Notes under the pieces: generated by a model
Told to the model about the DNA's origin: nothing
The model's input: the letters and a program-made list of their open reading frames with translations, nothing else
Databases searched by the model: none
Shown here: in pieces, positions 12,401-24,400 of the stretch
Layout: the number at the start of each line of letters is the position of its first letter
Numbering within the stretch: the first letter of the stretch is position 1
DNA from: Centropus unirufus
Taxonomy: Eukaryota > Chordata > Aves > Cuculiformes > Centropidae
DNA: 64,000 bases
Assembly (NCBI GenBank): GCA_013397695.1
Contig: VYZI01000107.1
Span: 1,795,921 to 1,859,920, forward strand
Direction: 5' to 3'
Position numbers and translations under genes: made by a program

Positions 12401-15400
12401 TTGTTGTCCCTCCACCCTGTCTTCAGAAACGTAAGGCCTGCTTAGTAGAAGTTTTTTTTTAAAAAGTTTGACATTTCTCACAAAGGTTTCAAATAACCTC
12501 AAACTCAGACCAAACCCTACTGGCAATAGATTAACGAACAGAGATCAATGAAGAATAGTGAAAGCAAAATTTACTGTGTCCAGAATGACGGCTCAATGAT
12601 GCTAAATAAGAATTGGGAATATTATAATTTATAGGGTTGGGGTGACTGTCTATAGAAGAATATAATTCACTCAAAATTTAAATTTTATATAGTTCATGTG
12701 CTATCATTACACAGAGCTCTTTAAATAAGGAAAATTTCAGACAAAAGTAATTTAACAGCAATATAGAGAGCTGAGTCTGCTTTTTGTCTTAACAAAAATC
12801 ATGGTGATCCTCATAATTTGTTCAAACATTAACCAAACTTAATGGTACATTCAATGTTAATGATTTATTTTTTTTTAAATAACTGAACCAAAGACACTTT
12901 GATTTCCTTCACTTGGTTCTACTGATACACCTATTAAAAATTCATACTATTCTTTCAGGGATTTTAGGAATCATTCCTAATTCTACTACTGTTGTATGTC
13001 GTGCCAGTCACATAACTGTGCTATGGTCTGTTTCTGTTCTGTAACCTGTAAGAAAAATGTACTCAAGCTATAGATTTAGAATTGGAAAATATTTGTGAAT
13101 ATTTGCAAATATTTGTGAAACTCTGAGGCCTTGGAGCTCAGAGGTCTATGGAAATGTTGCTGTGATTGCCTTAAAAATCAGGGATCAAAATGCAAATTCA
13201 TACAACACTGGGAAAACGAATTTGAAGACTGCAGCCTTATCTCTGACTTTCTCCCTGCACGTGCCTTTGTCCCTGTGTGGAGAATACAGTGCACTTATCC
13301 TATATATGGCACCTGGTATAGGTCCTATATGTTGGTCAAGTATACATACACCGGGGAGCTCAGTGGTACAGCAAGCAGTTCAAAGTCTATGCCCTCTTTG
13401 ACCTTTAAATGAAGGCCATAATAAGAGAACTCAGATTTGGATGCTCTTATTTTAAATATGGGTCTTTGTATCTCCATGTTATGTAACTGTAGATACGAAC
13501 TGCACTCCAAGGGTCTGTAAATGCCAGTAAAAATATTTTGTGAAGGGGAAACTTCAGACTTACTCCTGCAAAACACATTTTTTCAATGAGTTTTTATGGC
13601 CACTAGTTCTATAAAAACACAGCTTCTTCCTGATTTTTACTGGGAGTTCTACTTAAAACCAACTATACGATATGGGTTGACAATGTGTATTTCAAGACAC
13701 ATCATTTTTTATTCCCTAATCTAAAGGGCAACAAGATTGTTGTTTTTTTTTATGGTGGGACAATAATCTGATAACAAGTATTCCCTATTCATCAAGGCTC
13801 TCAAGACAGCATCCAGTTGCCACTCAGGTTTTCAGGATATAAACATACCCTGTGTAGCTGTAAACTTTTGTTGAATCAGGCACTAGGCATTATATAGTTT
13901 CATGCTGTTGTCCTTGTTCAGAAAGACATATCCTCTTTTGACACAAAGCTCACCTTTTCTTTTTAGGTAGGATACAGTTTCCTTCATTACTGGGGGGATT
14001 AGTTCACCTTTATTTTTGTCCTTGATACTGTTAGGAAAAAAAAAAAAAAGAAAAAGTTAACAGCCTTTAAATGTCATTTATAGGTAGTGAGTCAAATCCA
14101 AGACAGAACAAACTCAGCAAAAACCCAAGAGGTATCTGAGAGCACACATTAAATTCCACAAATTAAGAAGCCCACACCTTGATGCCACACCAAACACAAG
14201 TCCTCCACAACTCTAAGAGGCACTGAACAAGCCATTGAAACAGGTGAGAGACTTGAGACTGATTTCGCTCCAGTTCTTCTCTCCTCCTTGGCATTCCCTA
14301 ATGCAGCTGTGTTTAACCATGATGCAGCGATAGTGGTGGTGGTAGGTCTGATCAGATTTGGTTAGACACCGGTGGTAGAATGGGATTTCAAGGCAGCTTA
14401 GATGCAGGCAAGGAAGGATTTTGCAGCAAACGCTTCATAATAAGTCTTGATCAAGGGCTTATGCAAGTTTAGGAGTCTTTTATCATGGTGATTTTTCCTT
14501 GTCATTTGTTTCTTTTTGAGCCACAATGTATGTATAATTAAAAGGAGATTGTACTGTTTATTTTGAAGGCAAAGTGATGCAGTGAGATTATTAACGCTTT
14601 GAATGATTCCCACAAAATTATATTTCTTTCTCTATCATGAAAGGACAGTTGAGACAAAAAAATTGATCATAGCATTTTCTTGATCTACACAGCACAGAAA
14701 ATTCTGCATTATCTTCCTTATAAAAAAAAATATCTGGCAGTTTAAAAAGTACGCCAAAAGAGATGGTCAGTATCTGATGAGTATCGTGCTACATTTTTAT
14801 AGTAATCAACAACAAAATAAAATACAAATCCCAGATTTTTAAGTAAACTTAAAATTTATTTACCTGTACAATCTATTAAATTTGGTTTTAATTATATTAA
14901 ATTTTTATTTAAATTAAATTTTAAAAGTGACCAGCTATACTAACAAACTCTATAGCACTAACACCAACACAAACCATTACAGAGATCTGTGGCTGAACCG
15001 TTTGAGGCTACAACTGCTGCAGCTCATCCATAGAAAATGCAAGAGGCCTATACAGCATGTAACATAGCCTTAACCTTGTGCCGCTAGCTAAGGCTGCAGA
15101 GGAGAATGATTCTTAGTCTTCGCCCAGTTCTGTGATATCTTCTCTTTCTGTCTCAGCTTGCTTACTATATTCTTATCAAACAAGTGTATCTGATACAACT
15201 TCTCTAACGCTTGCATGGAATGAGCAATCTAGTGTTATATTTTGTGCTTAAACTGCACACACAAACTACCTTTAAATAAATGTTACAGCAATGTAAGTCA
15301 GCATGGAGGTGTAGGGAAGCTGTCAAATCTTCCCCTCATCCTCATATTTGTTTTCCCTATGCCTATGAAAGGAGTTAGCAGCAGATATGTAGACTGCTTA

Positions 15401-18400
15401 GTTTTGGATGTCCATGCTTAGGTGATTGCACCCTCAGTTTCACGTATGGGGGCAGTGAAGGAGTTGATCCAATAGGAAGACTCAGATCAAGATCCTGACT
15501 TAGGTCCTGAACCACCTTGTGGTTTTTCCTCTCATAAACTGACAGGGGAATATAATTAATGCTATTCAGTTATTGAGCCATGAAACATTTTGACCTCATT
15601 CACTCCAGGGACTTCATGCTGAGCCACCAGTGCCATTTCTTCCAGATCAGTTTCATTGCTCACCCCGTTCTACTCATCCTCTTTCCTATTTTTGCCATCC
15701 AGTCTCTTCTCAAGCACTAATGTTTGCACGTCTGTATGTTGTCCAAATTCTCCCAGAATTTATTTTTTTCTCCAGAGCACGCATTTTGTGTGTCACTTCC
15801 CTGAGTGCTATATAAAACAATGCAACTTCCTATGTGATTGTATTGAACTTGTTAATCCCGCTCCCATAGCTCACTCTCTTATTTCAAATACCTAGACCGA
15901 GCTACTGTTTTGAACTGAAATAAACAGTTCCCTCAACTGTAGAACTACCGGATTTGATCTGCATCCTATGTCTTACCTCTTTCCTTTTCATAGCAATCCA
16001 TGATAATTTCCTTATGCCATCCATAGCCTCACTTCCTTTACAGAGTATTTACATTTCCCCCCGACCTCTTTATCTCATGTTTCCTACATAAGGTAAGGGG
16101 TAATTAATAATAATTCCTGTTTAATCAATATTAATTATTTCATAATCATAATTAATTACCAGCTAAACACTAACTGGTGCACCAGCAGACCAAATATCCC
16201 AGAAAAATTAATTCCTTCTATAGTTTCTCTCCTTCCAGCCAATGATTTTTAAAAGCTTGTAGGACCTGAGATGTCTACCCCTCTGCCAAATTTGGCTGCC
16301 ATAAGCCCATAGCTCTTCAGTGAACCTAACTAAAAATCAATCCATTGAACAAATCTTTCATGCTATTTTTTTAATAAAATATCCATACCATAATTTAAAG
16401 TGTATAAAATTAATAATGCTTTACATGCAGGTTAATGTTTCCTTGAAAACCCTGCTGTATTGATATCTCGCAGGAAGTATTTAGGAAAGAGCAATTTTCA
16501 TTTGTGTGAACAGGCGTAGGAATTTTGATAAAGAATACAGCCAAGTTTCACAAAAATGCCTGTTCATAACATGACAATTTTAGACCTTTGACCAAACAAA
16601 TTCTACAATATATGCAATGCGCTTGCAGGAAGAGAAAGACTAACAGCAAGGAAGGAGTTTAATTCAGATAATCCTAAAGTATGATGTTTTATACATTAGT
16701 AATTCTCAGCATTTGCTGCCGCATTCAAGTATGATCTTCAGATGAAATGATACAACTTCTTGTCCTTACACACTGGCAAGACACCATTAATTTCAGTACG
16801 AAATAACACTGAGCTTTTTGGAGTAATCAATCTCTATAGTATCATAACAACATGATAATGGCCAGAAGAAATATGACCTGACTCATAAGACCAAATCCAA
16901 CCTCAGTCTTCCTTTCTATTACAGACATTTTATAAAAGCTAAAGCAGAGGCCATAAGTATTTCATGAAAAAAAAAAGTCACTCACTAGAGAAGTCCATGG
17001 CTTGAAATTCTGTCAGGAACAACGCTTATGACCTAATCCTCAGAGCAGCACCCTCTTCTTACCCACAGTGACAACCAGGTACCTCTGTAAAACATCTCTC
17101 CTAGCAGCAAAATCCTATCAGCCCCTTTCAGATACATACTGCATCGCTCCTAGTATCCTGCTCCTTCCAGCTTCTACAATCTTATCCAGTTTCACATCTG
17201 CTGGTGACACTGCAAAGTGGAAGGTCAGAGTCAGTATAACAACCATGCAGGAGTTGTGTGGTGCTCTTGGACCAGCGCTGAGACCTAGATGGTTCTCCTC
17301 TCCCCCCTGCCTTCCACCTAGACCCTGGAGAGGAAAGACTAATGAGTAACATTCCTTCAGTACCATAACCTCTCACACCAGTCCCTGTAAAAGTTGGCCA
17401 CAGCAGAGGGAACAGATCCATGCAAAGAGAGAACACACAAATGCCTTACAGAAGCTGCCTTTTGGAGCAAGGTATCTGAATTATTTTCTCTCAGTCTTGT
17501 ATAACAACCTTACTGCAACAACACAGAACAAAACAGGCAGTGACTGTGCAGCGCTATTAATAAATTAGCCTTGCTAATAAACCACATAAGGAAGGAAATT
17601 CTAGCAGCTCTTTACAAGGTATGCAAAGCTGGAATCCCCAGTGAAATTATATCCTCCAGTAAGTGACTAAAAAAGAAAAAGTGGTGGGAGATGAGGTCAG
17701 CACCGAGGTCAGCACCAAGGTCAACACTGAGGATATCAGTGAGGAAAAGTCTGCAGCTTATCAAGATAAGGGAAAAAACTCCAACATTTATTTTAGCCTT
17801 TCTAATAAGGGAGCTATAACACACTCTTTGTGTGTCAAATAATTTTGGTTTGTGTATTCAGATCAGTAACTTAAACATTTAGGGCAACTTTTATTAAAAT
17901 TAGTCGAAAGCCTAATTCACTTAAATGGGAACATCATCAAGACTTTAATTTGCTTGGAAGCTGTTACATCTTTATTATTGATAGTTTAAGCTCATGGAAG
18001 CCATTCTCAGTCTCTCTGAAGTCACACTGATTGTTTTTGCTTTCTTACAGCTGCTCACTCCAGAGGCACCAAATAGCAACCCAGCAGCTTTTTATAAATG
18101 TTTTCTAATTATTATTGTTATCCATAAATGTGCTTCCCATTTCAGTGTATAAATAGCAAACTGATTATTTACAGCACTTGCTCCTGCTGAGTGCTAGTTT
18201 ATCTGTCAGAGAGGTGAGACAAATAACTGGGCTATAATTCATAATAATAAAACCTACACATTTTTTTCTAGGAAAGAAAGCTACAGTTTCTGCACGTCTA
18301 CAATTTGCTACAGGACTCTTCTTATCCTTGAAGGAAAGGTTTTGTGCCTGGTACAATGAAAGAGGTCTTCAAGATAAATGGTATTTTAAAATAAAATAGT

Positions 18401-21400
18401 ACATTCTCTGAAAGTCACATGCAAAGGTTTGTTCTGTTTTTCCAGCACTGAGGGAAGCTGGGATGGATATTTTCATAGCATTTCACAGTGTGGGACATAG
18501 TGTGCAGTTTACTGGACATAATGTGACAGAGAATAATAAGGACATTGCCTTGGCTAATGTAAATCAGACCAGCTCAGAGGTCGATGAAATTACACCTCTA
18601 TCCTCTTTTTGTAGATCCTTGTCGAGTAATTTGCATTTTTCTTGCCTTGTTCATGATGGTTTGATTAACAGGTGCACTTAATGATGGACACTGAAAATAT
18701 TGGAGATCAGGCACTACTACAGGCAGTTTGAAAGGAAAGATCACTTACGCCTTCTGCTTAAGAGATGAGTATTTCAGTGCACAGTATAGTTTTCTGTAAC
18801 TGATTCACAGATCTAATGGTATTGCAGCAACATGTCAGATTCAAGAGGGATCTGTTCTGGTAAACAGCCAAGGAGAGCGAGTACTACTCCTCACTAAGGG
18901 ATATATGATTAGTTACTGCAGCTTGTTATACAAACAATGACTCATTTTTAGACAGTGGACAGTTATCATGAAAGGCCTTTACACATTGTTCTGAAGCGTC
19001 ATTAAGTATTCTTGGCTGATAATGTTTCTCTCTCTTTGCTTTTCCTCTCCTTTTCATTTTTTCCCTGCTGAGACATGCTGAGATTTGGTTTAGAATGCAT
19101 CCTTCCTCCCTGGTCACGCATGCACAGCATGCACAAGTGGAAAGATTACCACCAGAAACCTGAATTGTTTACGAAAACAATTCAACAAGCAAGGATTGTG
19201 GCAATTGTGGCAATTTTGTGCATTTTATCTGCCCCCTCTCCACACCCATGGCAATAAATAGAAAAATAAAACATTTCCTGTCTTCCCACAAAGATACTTA
19301 ATTTTAGATTTTATAACCAATCGGAGAAACAGAACAATGTCAATAGCTCATCAAGGTCAACTCTGTTCTCTGTGCTGGAGCTCAGCTGTAGCCTTCCCTG
19401 ATTACAGAGGCAATTGGGTGCAGCAACAGGGTTTTATAGGAGCTTGCTGAATGTACAGCAGAGGATAATGATGCCACTTGGCCCATACAGGCCATTATTA
19501 ATTCCTTTCAAGTGCTGCAAATTTAGGAAGCTTTATTTGTGCATTTTAACTGTATTTATCTGCTCAAAATAAACAGGTCCCCAAATTTCTCATTGCCTTC
19601 TTAAATATCAAATCTTTGGCAATAGCTTTTAGAACAAAAATCCTGTTTTTCACCCTGACAGGCAGCGCAAACTAGCAAGGATATATTCTGAATAGCTAAT
19701 GCCTGATGCTCTGCATTTAGTGTGTGAAGGTAGTGTTGCTCAAAGAACAGAAAAATACCCTTCCTATATATACAAGAACTTTTTTTAAAATGTCTGGATT
19801 TATAAAAACGATATCTACTGGTGAGTAAAGGAAATTCATTTTTATAGTCCTGTACTGCTATTCTCTGTCAGACTCCCATCACTACAAGTTGGACATTGTA
19901 TCTCAGGAAGTATCCCTGTATGCTTACCCTGTTCCAACATTTCTCCCTGCTAACATCTGATATTGCCCTCTATTGGAGACATGACACGAGGCTTGAAAAA
20001 ACTTTAAACTAGCTCAGTTATGGTAGTAACTCCTCTCACTTTATTGGCACATAAGAAGCTTAAATTCGCAAGTTAGAGAAGGACAAAACAAACATTAAAT
20101 GTGCAAGCTATCCCACCTACTCTGTGCTACACATTCTTAAGCACCAGTCAAATCTGAGCGTGGATTTCCATTAAATTATAACTGAAAAATTAAGTGTGGA
20201 TGAAATTTCTGCAGGAAGACTATTCTGTTTGATATCCTCATGAAGATGAACATTAGTTTCAGTTGTGTTATTTCATATTTTCAAGAAAATAACATATTTT
20301 TTAATGTGAGTCCATATATTTAAAGGTACAATTTGGCATCCAGGCAATCCAGGTTGGGATTGTTCTAAAGACATACTATAAGCCTTTGGATGATTTAACT
20401 GCCTTAGTAAAGGCTCATTTATTATTGTTTGTATTAGCATATTTTCAGTGGAAAATTCAAGAAAACCTGGTACTAGGTTCTATCAGTAAAAATCAAATTA
20501 TTGAGTCCTTAAAGGAGCTCACAGTGAGGAAGGTTTTCCACTTCACATCTGTGCCTGACATAAAGCACACAGTTAAATCCCAGACAAGTAAATTTAAACA
20601 AACCAGGACAGACTCGAGATGTAGCAAGCTCAGTGTGTGTTTGTTTTTTCCTCCCCGCAGAGTTTAGGGTGATGTTGAGGGGTTAAAGAGATCAAATGCA
20701 GCCATTTTAAATTCAGATTTTGGATCCTGAGTGGATGTGGGTAACATAAGAAATGAAAGTTTTGAACTAACCTGATAATAAGCCCTTCAAGCTCGCTTAT
20801 AGATTAAACCCAATTCAGTATAGATTACATTTCAAGGAATTATACTCTCAGATCTCACAGGCCTTCCATGATTTTTAAATTTGCTTTATGTCACTTTGAA
20901 AATCTGACTCTACAAGGTTAAAAATGTCTTTGTGAGTTGACCAACTCCTCCAGGACGAGGCACTGGTCCCAGATAGTCATTTATCAGTGTCTAGATAGAA
21001 ACTCCTTTCAGCTTTGTTTTGTTGTCCTAACAAAACAGGCTCCCCCCAACTCCACCTGTGCGATGACAGTGAGATATTTTGAACTAATGCCTAGCGACTT
21101 TTTTACTCTTCTAGTTTTAATTACAGGTCTGGAAAACAAATGTATTAACCAATATAATCTGAGAAAAAAGTTAAATGAGAAAGCTTTACTAGAGACAGCA
21201 TTGCTCAAGGCTTTTAGGAAGGCAGATTCAAAATGGTACGGCTTTACCACCTTCCACAGCCAGATGTCATTCAGATGCCATTATCAAATATCTTATCGAA
21301 ATCAGACCACTTGTGTGGGCTCTGGATAAATCCCATTCACCAGCCTGCTACTGAATGGATAAAAATTATCACCCCAAAAGTACTGAATCTGATGAAACCT

Positions 21401-24400
21401 CAAGCCTATGTCTCTTATTGTTTCTTCTCTTAAGAAAAAGACTCCAAAGAAAAAGTCTTATAATGATAGTAGCTCTCACTCAGCAGCATCACTGACAGTA
21501 CAACTTTTACTAACTGCAATGAAATACACAGCACATATATTCCCATCAGCCTACACAAAATAAAGTCAAGGTGTCCCCGTAGCTCTCTTCAGAAAAATGG
21601 AAGAGCTTCATCCAGGAGAAGACTTCAAAACTTGTTTCTGCTAGACAGCTGGGAGGCTACTGCCATTTGACCATTACAGTTCATAGAGGTCAAAAAAAAG
21701 GGAATTAGCAAAACCAATTCATTCATGAAGATGAAAGTTGATATTATTTTGATTCAGATTTTAGAAGCTCTCCCCACACATCATTCCCTCTCCTCTGTTA
21801 ACTTTACCTTTCTGCACAAACACAGTATAATTAAGTCCTTTATTTCTCATTTAGGAGTCACAAGGGATTTTGTTTATTTGTGATTTTTATGTGGTGATGC
21901 AGCACCATCTCTTCTGCAAGAGGAAATCTAGAGGGCAAATGGAAGGAAAGAATATCGCTATGTACATCCATTTCAGACACCTGAGCACTGTGAGCTGCAC
22001 CCACACACAGAGTGTGTCCATTCATTACCACCTCCATCACCAGCGCTGAAACTCTCTCGGCCAAAAATTATATTAATGCCTCACTCGGTATTTCTCCACC
22101 CACAGATCTTTCACAGAAAAACTCCTATAAGTAGCCACCCTTTAATACTTTGGAAAGCTAAGGCATGTAGTAAGGAGATAAGTTTGCCAGTGGTAACACA
22201 GCTGGAAAAGGGTAGAGGAAGGGTGGCCACCACACTCTCACCACATGCAGCCCAGCAAAAGACACCATTTACTGCTCAGGCACAGTCAGAGAAATAAAAT
22301 GACTAGCAGATGGTAAAAGTGGCACACAACATACTGTCTGATCACATAAGCTTGCAAGAAGTTCAGCAAAGCTGTCTGAGCAGCCAGGCTGGGCTGGAGG
22401 CAAGGGATGGTATATGCCCTGATGCCCGCAAACAGTCCCGGTTTTATGACTTTAGAGGCAGCATAAAACATTGTCCTTCTTAATGATGCAGTGGAGTCCA
22501 CCTAAAAGATACTCTCTGAATGAGGGAAGCGAGTTAGCCGTGTTTCAAGTGTTAGGGTGGACTCTAAAGAGGTACCATAAAAGTTAATGTCATAGTAGCT
22601 CATACACAATATATATTGATTGTACTAATTTCAAGCCTTCTACAGAGGACTTATGCTTAACATTTAACTAGAGGGAATTTATATTTTATATCTCATTTGC
22701 AGCTGAATCATTAGAACTAGAAAAGTAGACTGAAGGTGGGAGGAGATGTGATAAATGCCCATGTATCAGAGAGCCTAAATTGCCTTTGCTGAATGTGAAC
22801 AGTATTCTTCAGTTGTTTCTGAGAAGGATGCTGTAGAAAGATGACAGAAATGACTGCAGGTAGGAACCTAGAAAGGTTTTGTGGAGTTTTTTGTTGTTGG
22901 TTTCTTTGTTTTTTGTTTTTTACCAAAATTGAATATTGCAAATACTACTGCCTTCCCATTCCTTGTGCAAAGTAAATACTTTTTTATACCACATAAATAG
23001 CTGTCAGGGCATTTTTGGAAAAGAGTGGTTTTATTCATTTCATAGAACTCTGATCAGAACAATATGTGAGCAATAGAACAACAATCTATAAAAAGTCAAA
23101 ATCCATTTTAGCTTTATGCAGCCATTTTGGAACCTGGAGCTTTGTTTGGGCTTTCCTATCCACCATCTAAATATCCCCAAATCACTTTCATACTGTCAGC
23201 ATCTGCCAGCAACAGATTATCTTGGTGCTCTGTCATCTATGGGCAAATATCTGTCCACTAGGAGAAAAGTTGTGCAGCCATGCTGGTACTAACTACCACA
23301 AAGATACCATAAACATAAAGATCAGTCAGGTCACAGAGCCTGAGACAGTTGTCCCAAATGCCTAAAACCTGTTTTCTAGCCTCATAGTTCCATGGCATTC
23401 AAAGAGAATGAGAAATTAAACATAAAATAAACAAAATATTTCCAGACATTCCAAGTCCAGTGAATTTGCACATTAGAGAAGGCTGCAGGGTATAGAAATC
23501 TCATAATTTAGAAATCTCATAGCTTACTATTGCAGGCTGACTCCAAATTGCTGGGTAGGTAGAGGTGGCCGTGGTGGAGGAACCTTAACCACAGGTGGCA
23601 GTTTTCCCTTCTGTTTCCTCTGAAGATTTTCATCATGTCTGAAATCAAGAAATTATTGATTTTCTGTGCACCATGGTGGATAAATTGTATATACGAACAG
23701 CTACTAGTATTGCTTATGATGCTGATTTCCTAACAATAGTGTATGTGCTGAAATTCTTACAGAACTTGCATTTAATTTAAACATTAGGGAAATCTTTAGG
23801 TATTATTTTTGGTAGAACACTAACTAAGATATAGAAGAGCTCTTCTGCATCAGCCAAGGGAGCATAGTAATAAATGTGTCCAAAAAACAGGAACACACTA
23901 TAATCTAACAGTAAAATTAAAAAATATTTCGTACTCAAAATATAACTCCCCCTTCTTTGGCAACCATGAAATCCAATTTATAACCTTAGAGCTATAAGGT
24001 ATTTTCTATTATTCCATATTTACACAAAAGGTGTGTAAAAACCCACCAAGCATCAGTAACAGTCATAATCAAAGCTTCCCGTTACTTTCATTTAGCAGTG
24101 ACACAAAATCACTTCCTGTCAGTACATCAAAGCATTTCCATGTAAAGGGCTGTGTCAAAAAGGCTGTTATTGATACTAATACTGGCACTTGACAATTCCA
24201 GCCCTATGCATTTCTTTTTCTCTCCCGCCCCCTCTCCAATACTTTCCCCTAACACACAAGGGCGCAATATAAAAGTAATGGATCCAGTAAAAATAGATGT
24301 ATCCATAAAGTTTCAAATCAATCAACACTTTGCTGACTGTGAATGCTCTTAGCAAAAGGAAGTCACTTAATCTGTTACAATATGCAAGCAAATAGGTCAG

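Larger units (their letters stand above)
2231..13953 (-). other. ARHGAP8 intron 8
   Basis: 11.7 kb, the longest intron seen. Contents: an (ATTTAG)3 tract near 2541-2557, a T16 run at 4773-4788, a mildly CpG-richer patch at about 8480-8780, a 166-codon plus-strand open frame at 10367-10867 that I do not recognise, and a 10-bp-period repeat at 13087-13120. I see no supported exon. Confidence 0.85.
14028..23527 (-). other. ARHGAP8 intron 7
   Basis: 9.5 kb. Contents: an AT-rich block at about 14820-14930, an inverted repeat at 16099-16160 with an adjacent 12-bp palindrome, a 12-bp tandem repeat carrying AGGTCA at 17693-17732, a possible conserved non-coding stretch near 19360-19720, and a 13-bp direct repeat beside the exon 7 donor. 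No exon seen. Confidence 0.85.
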
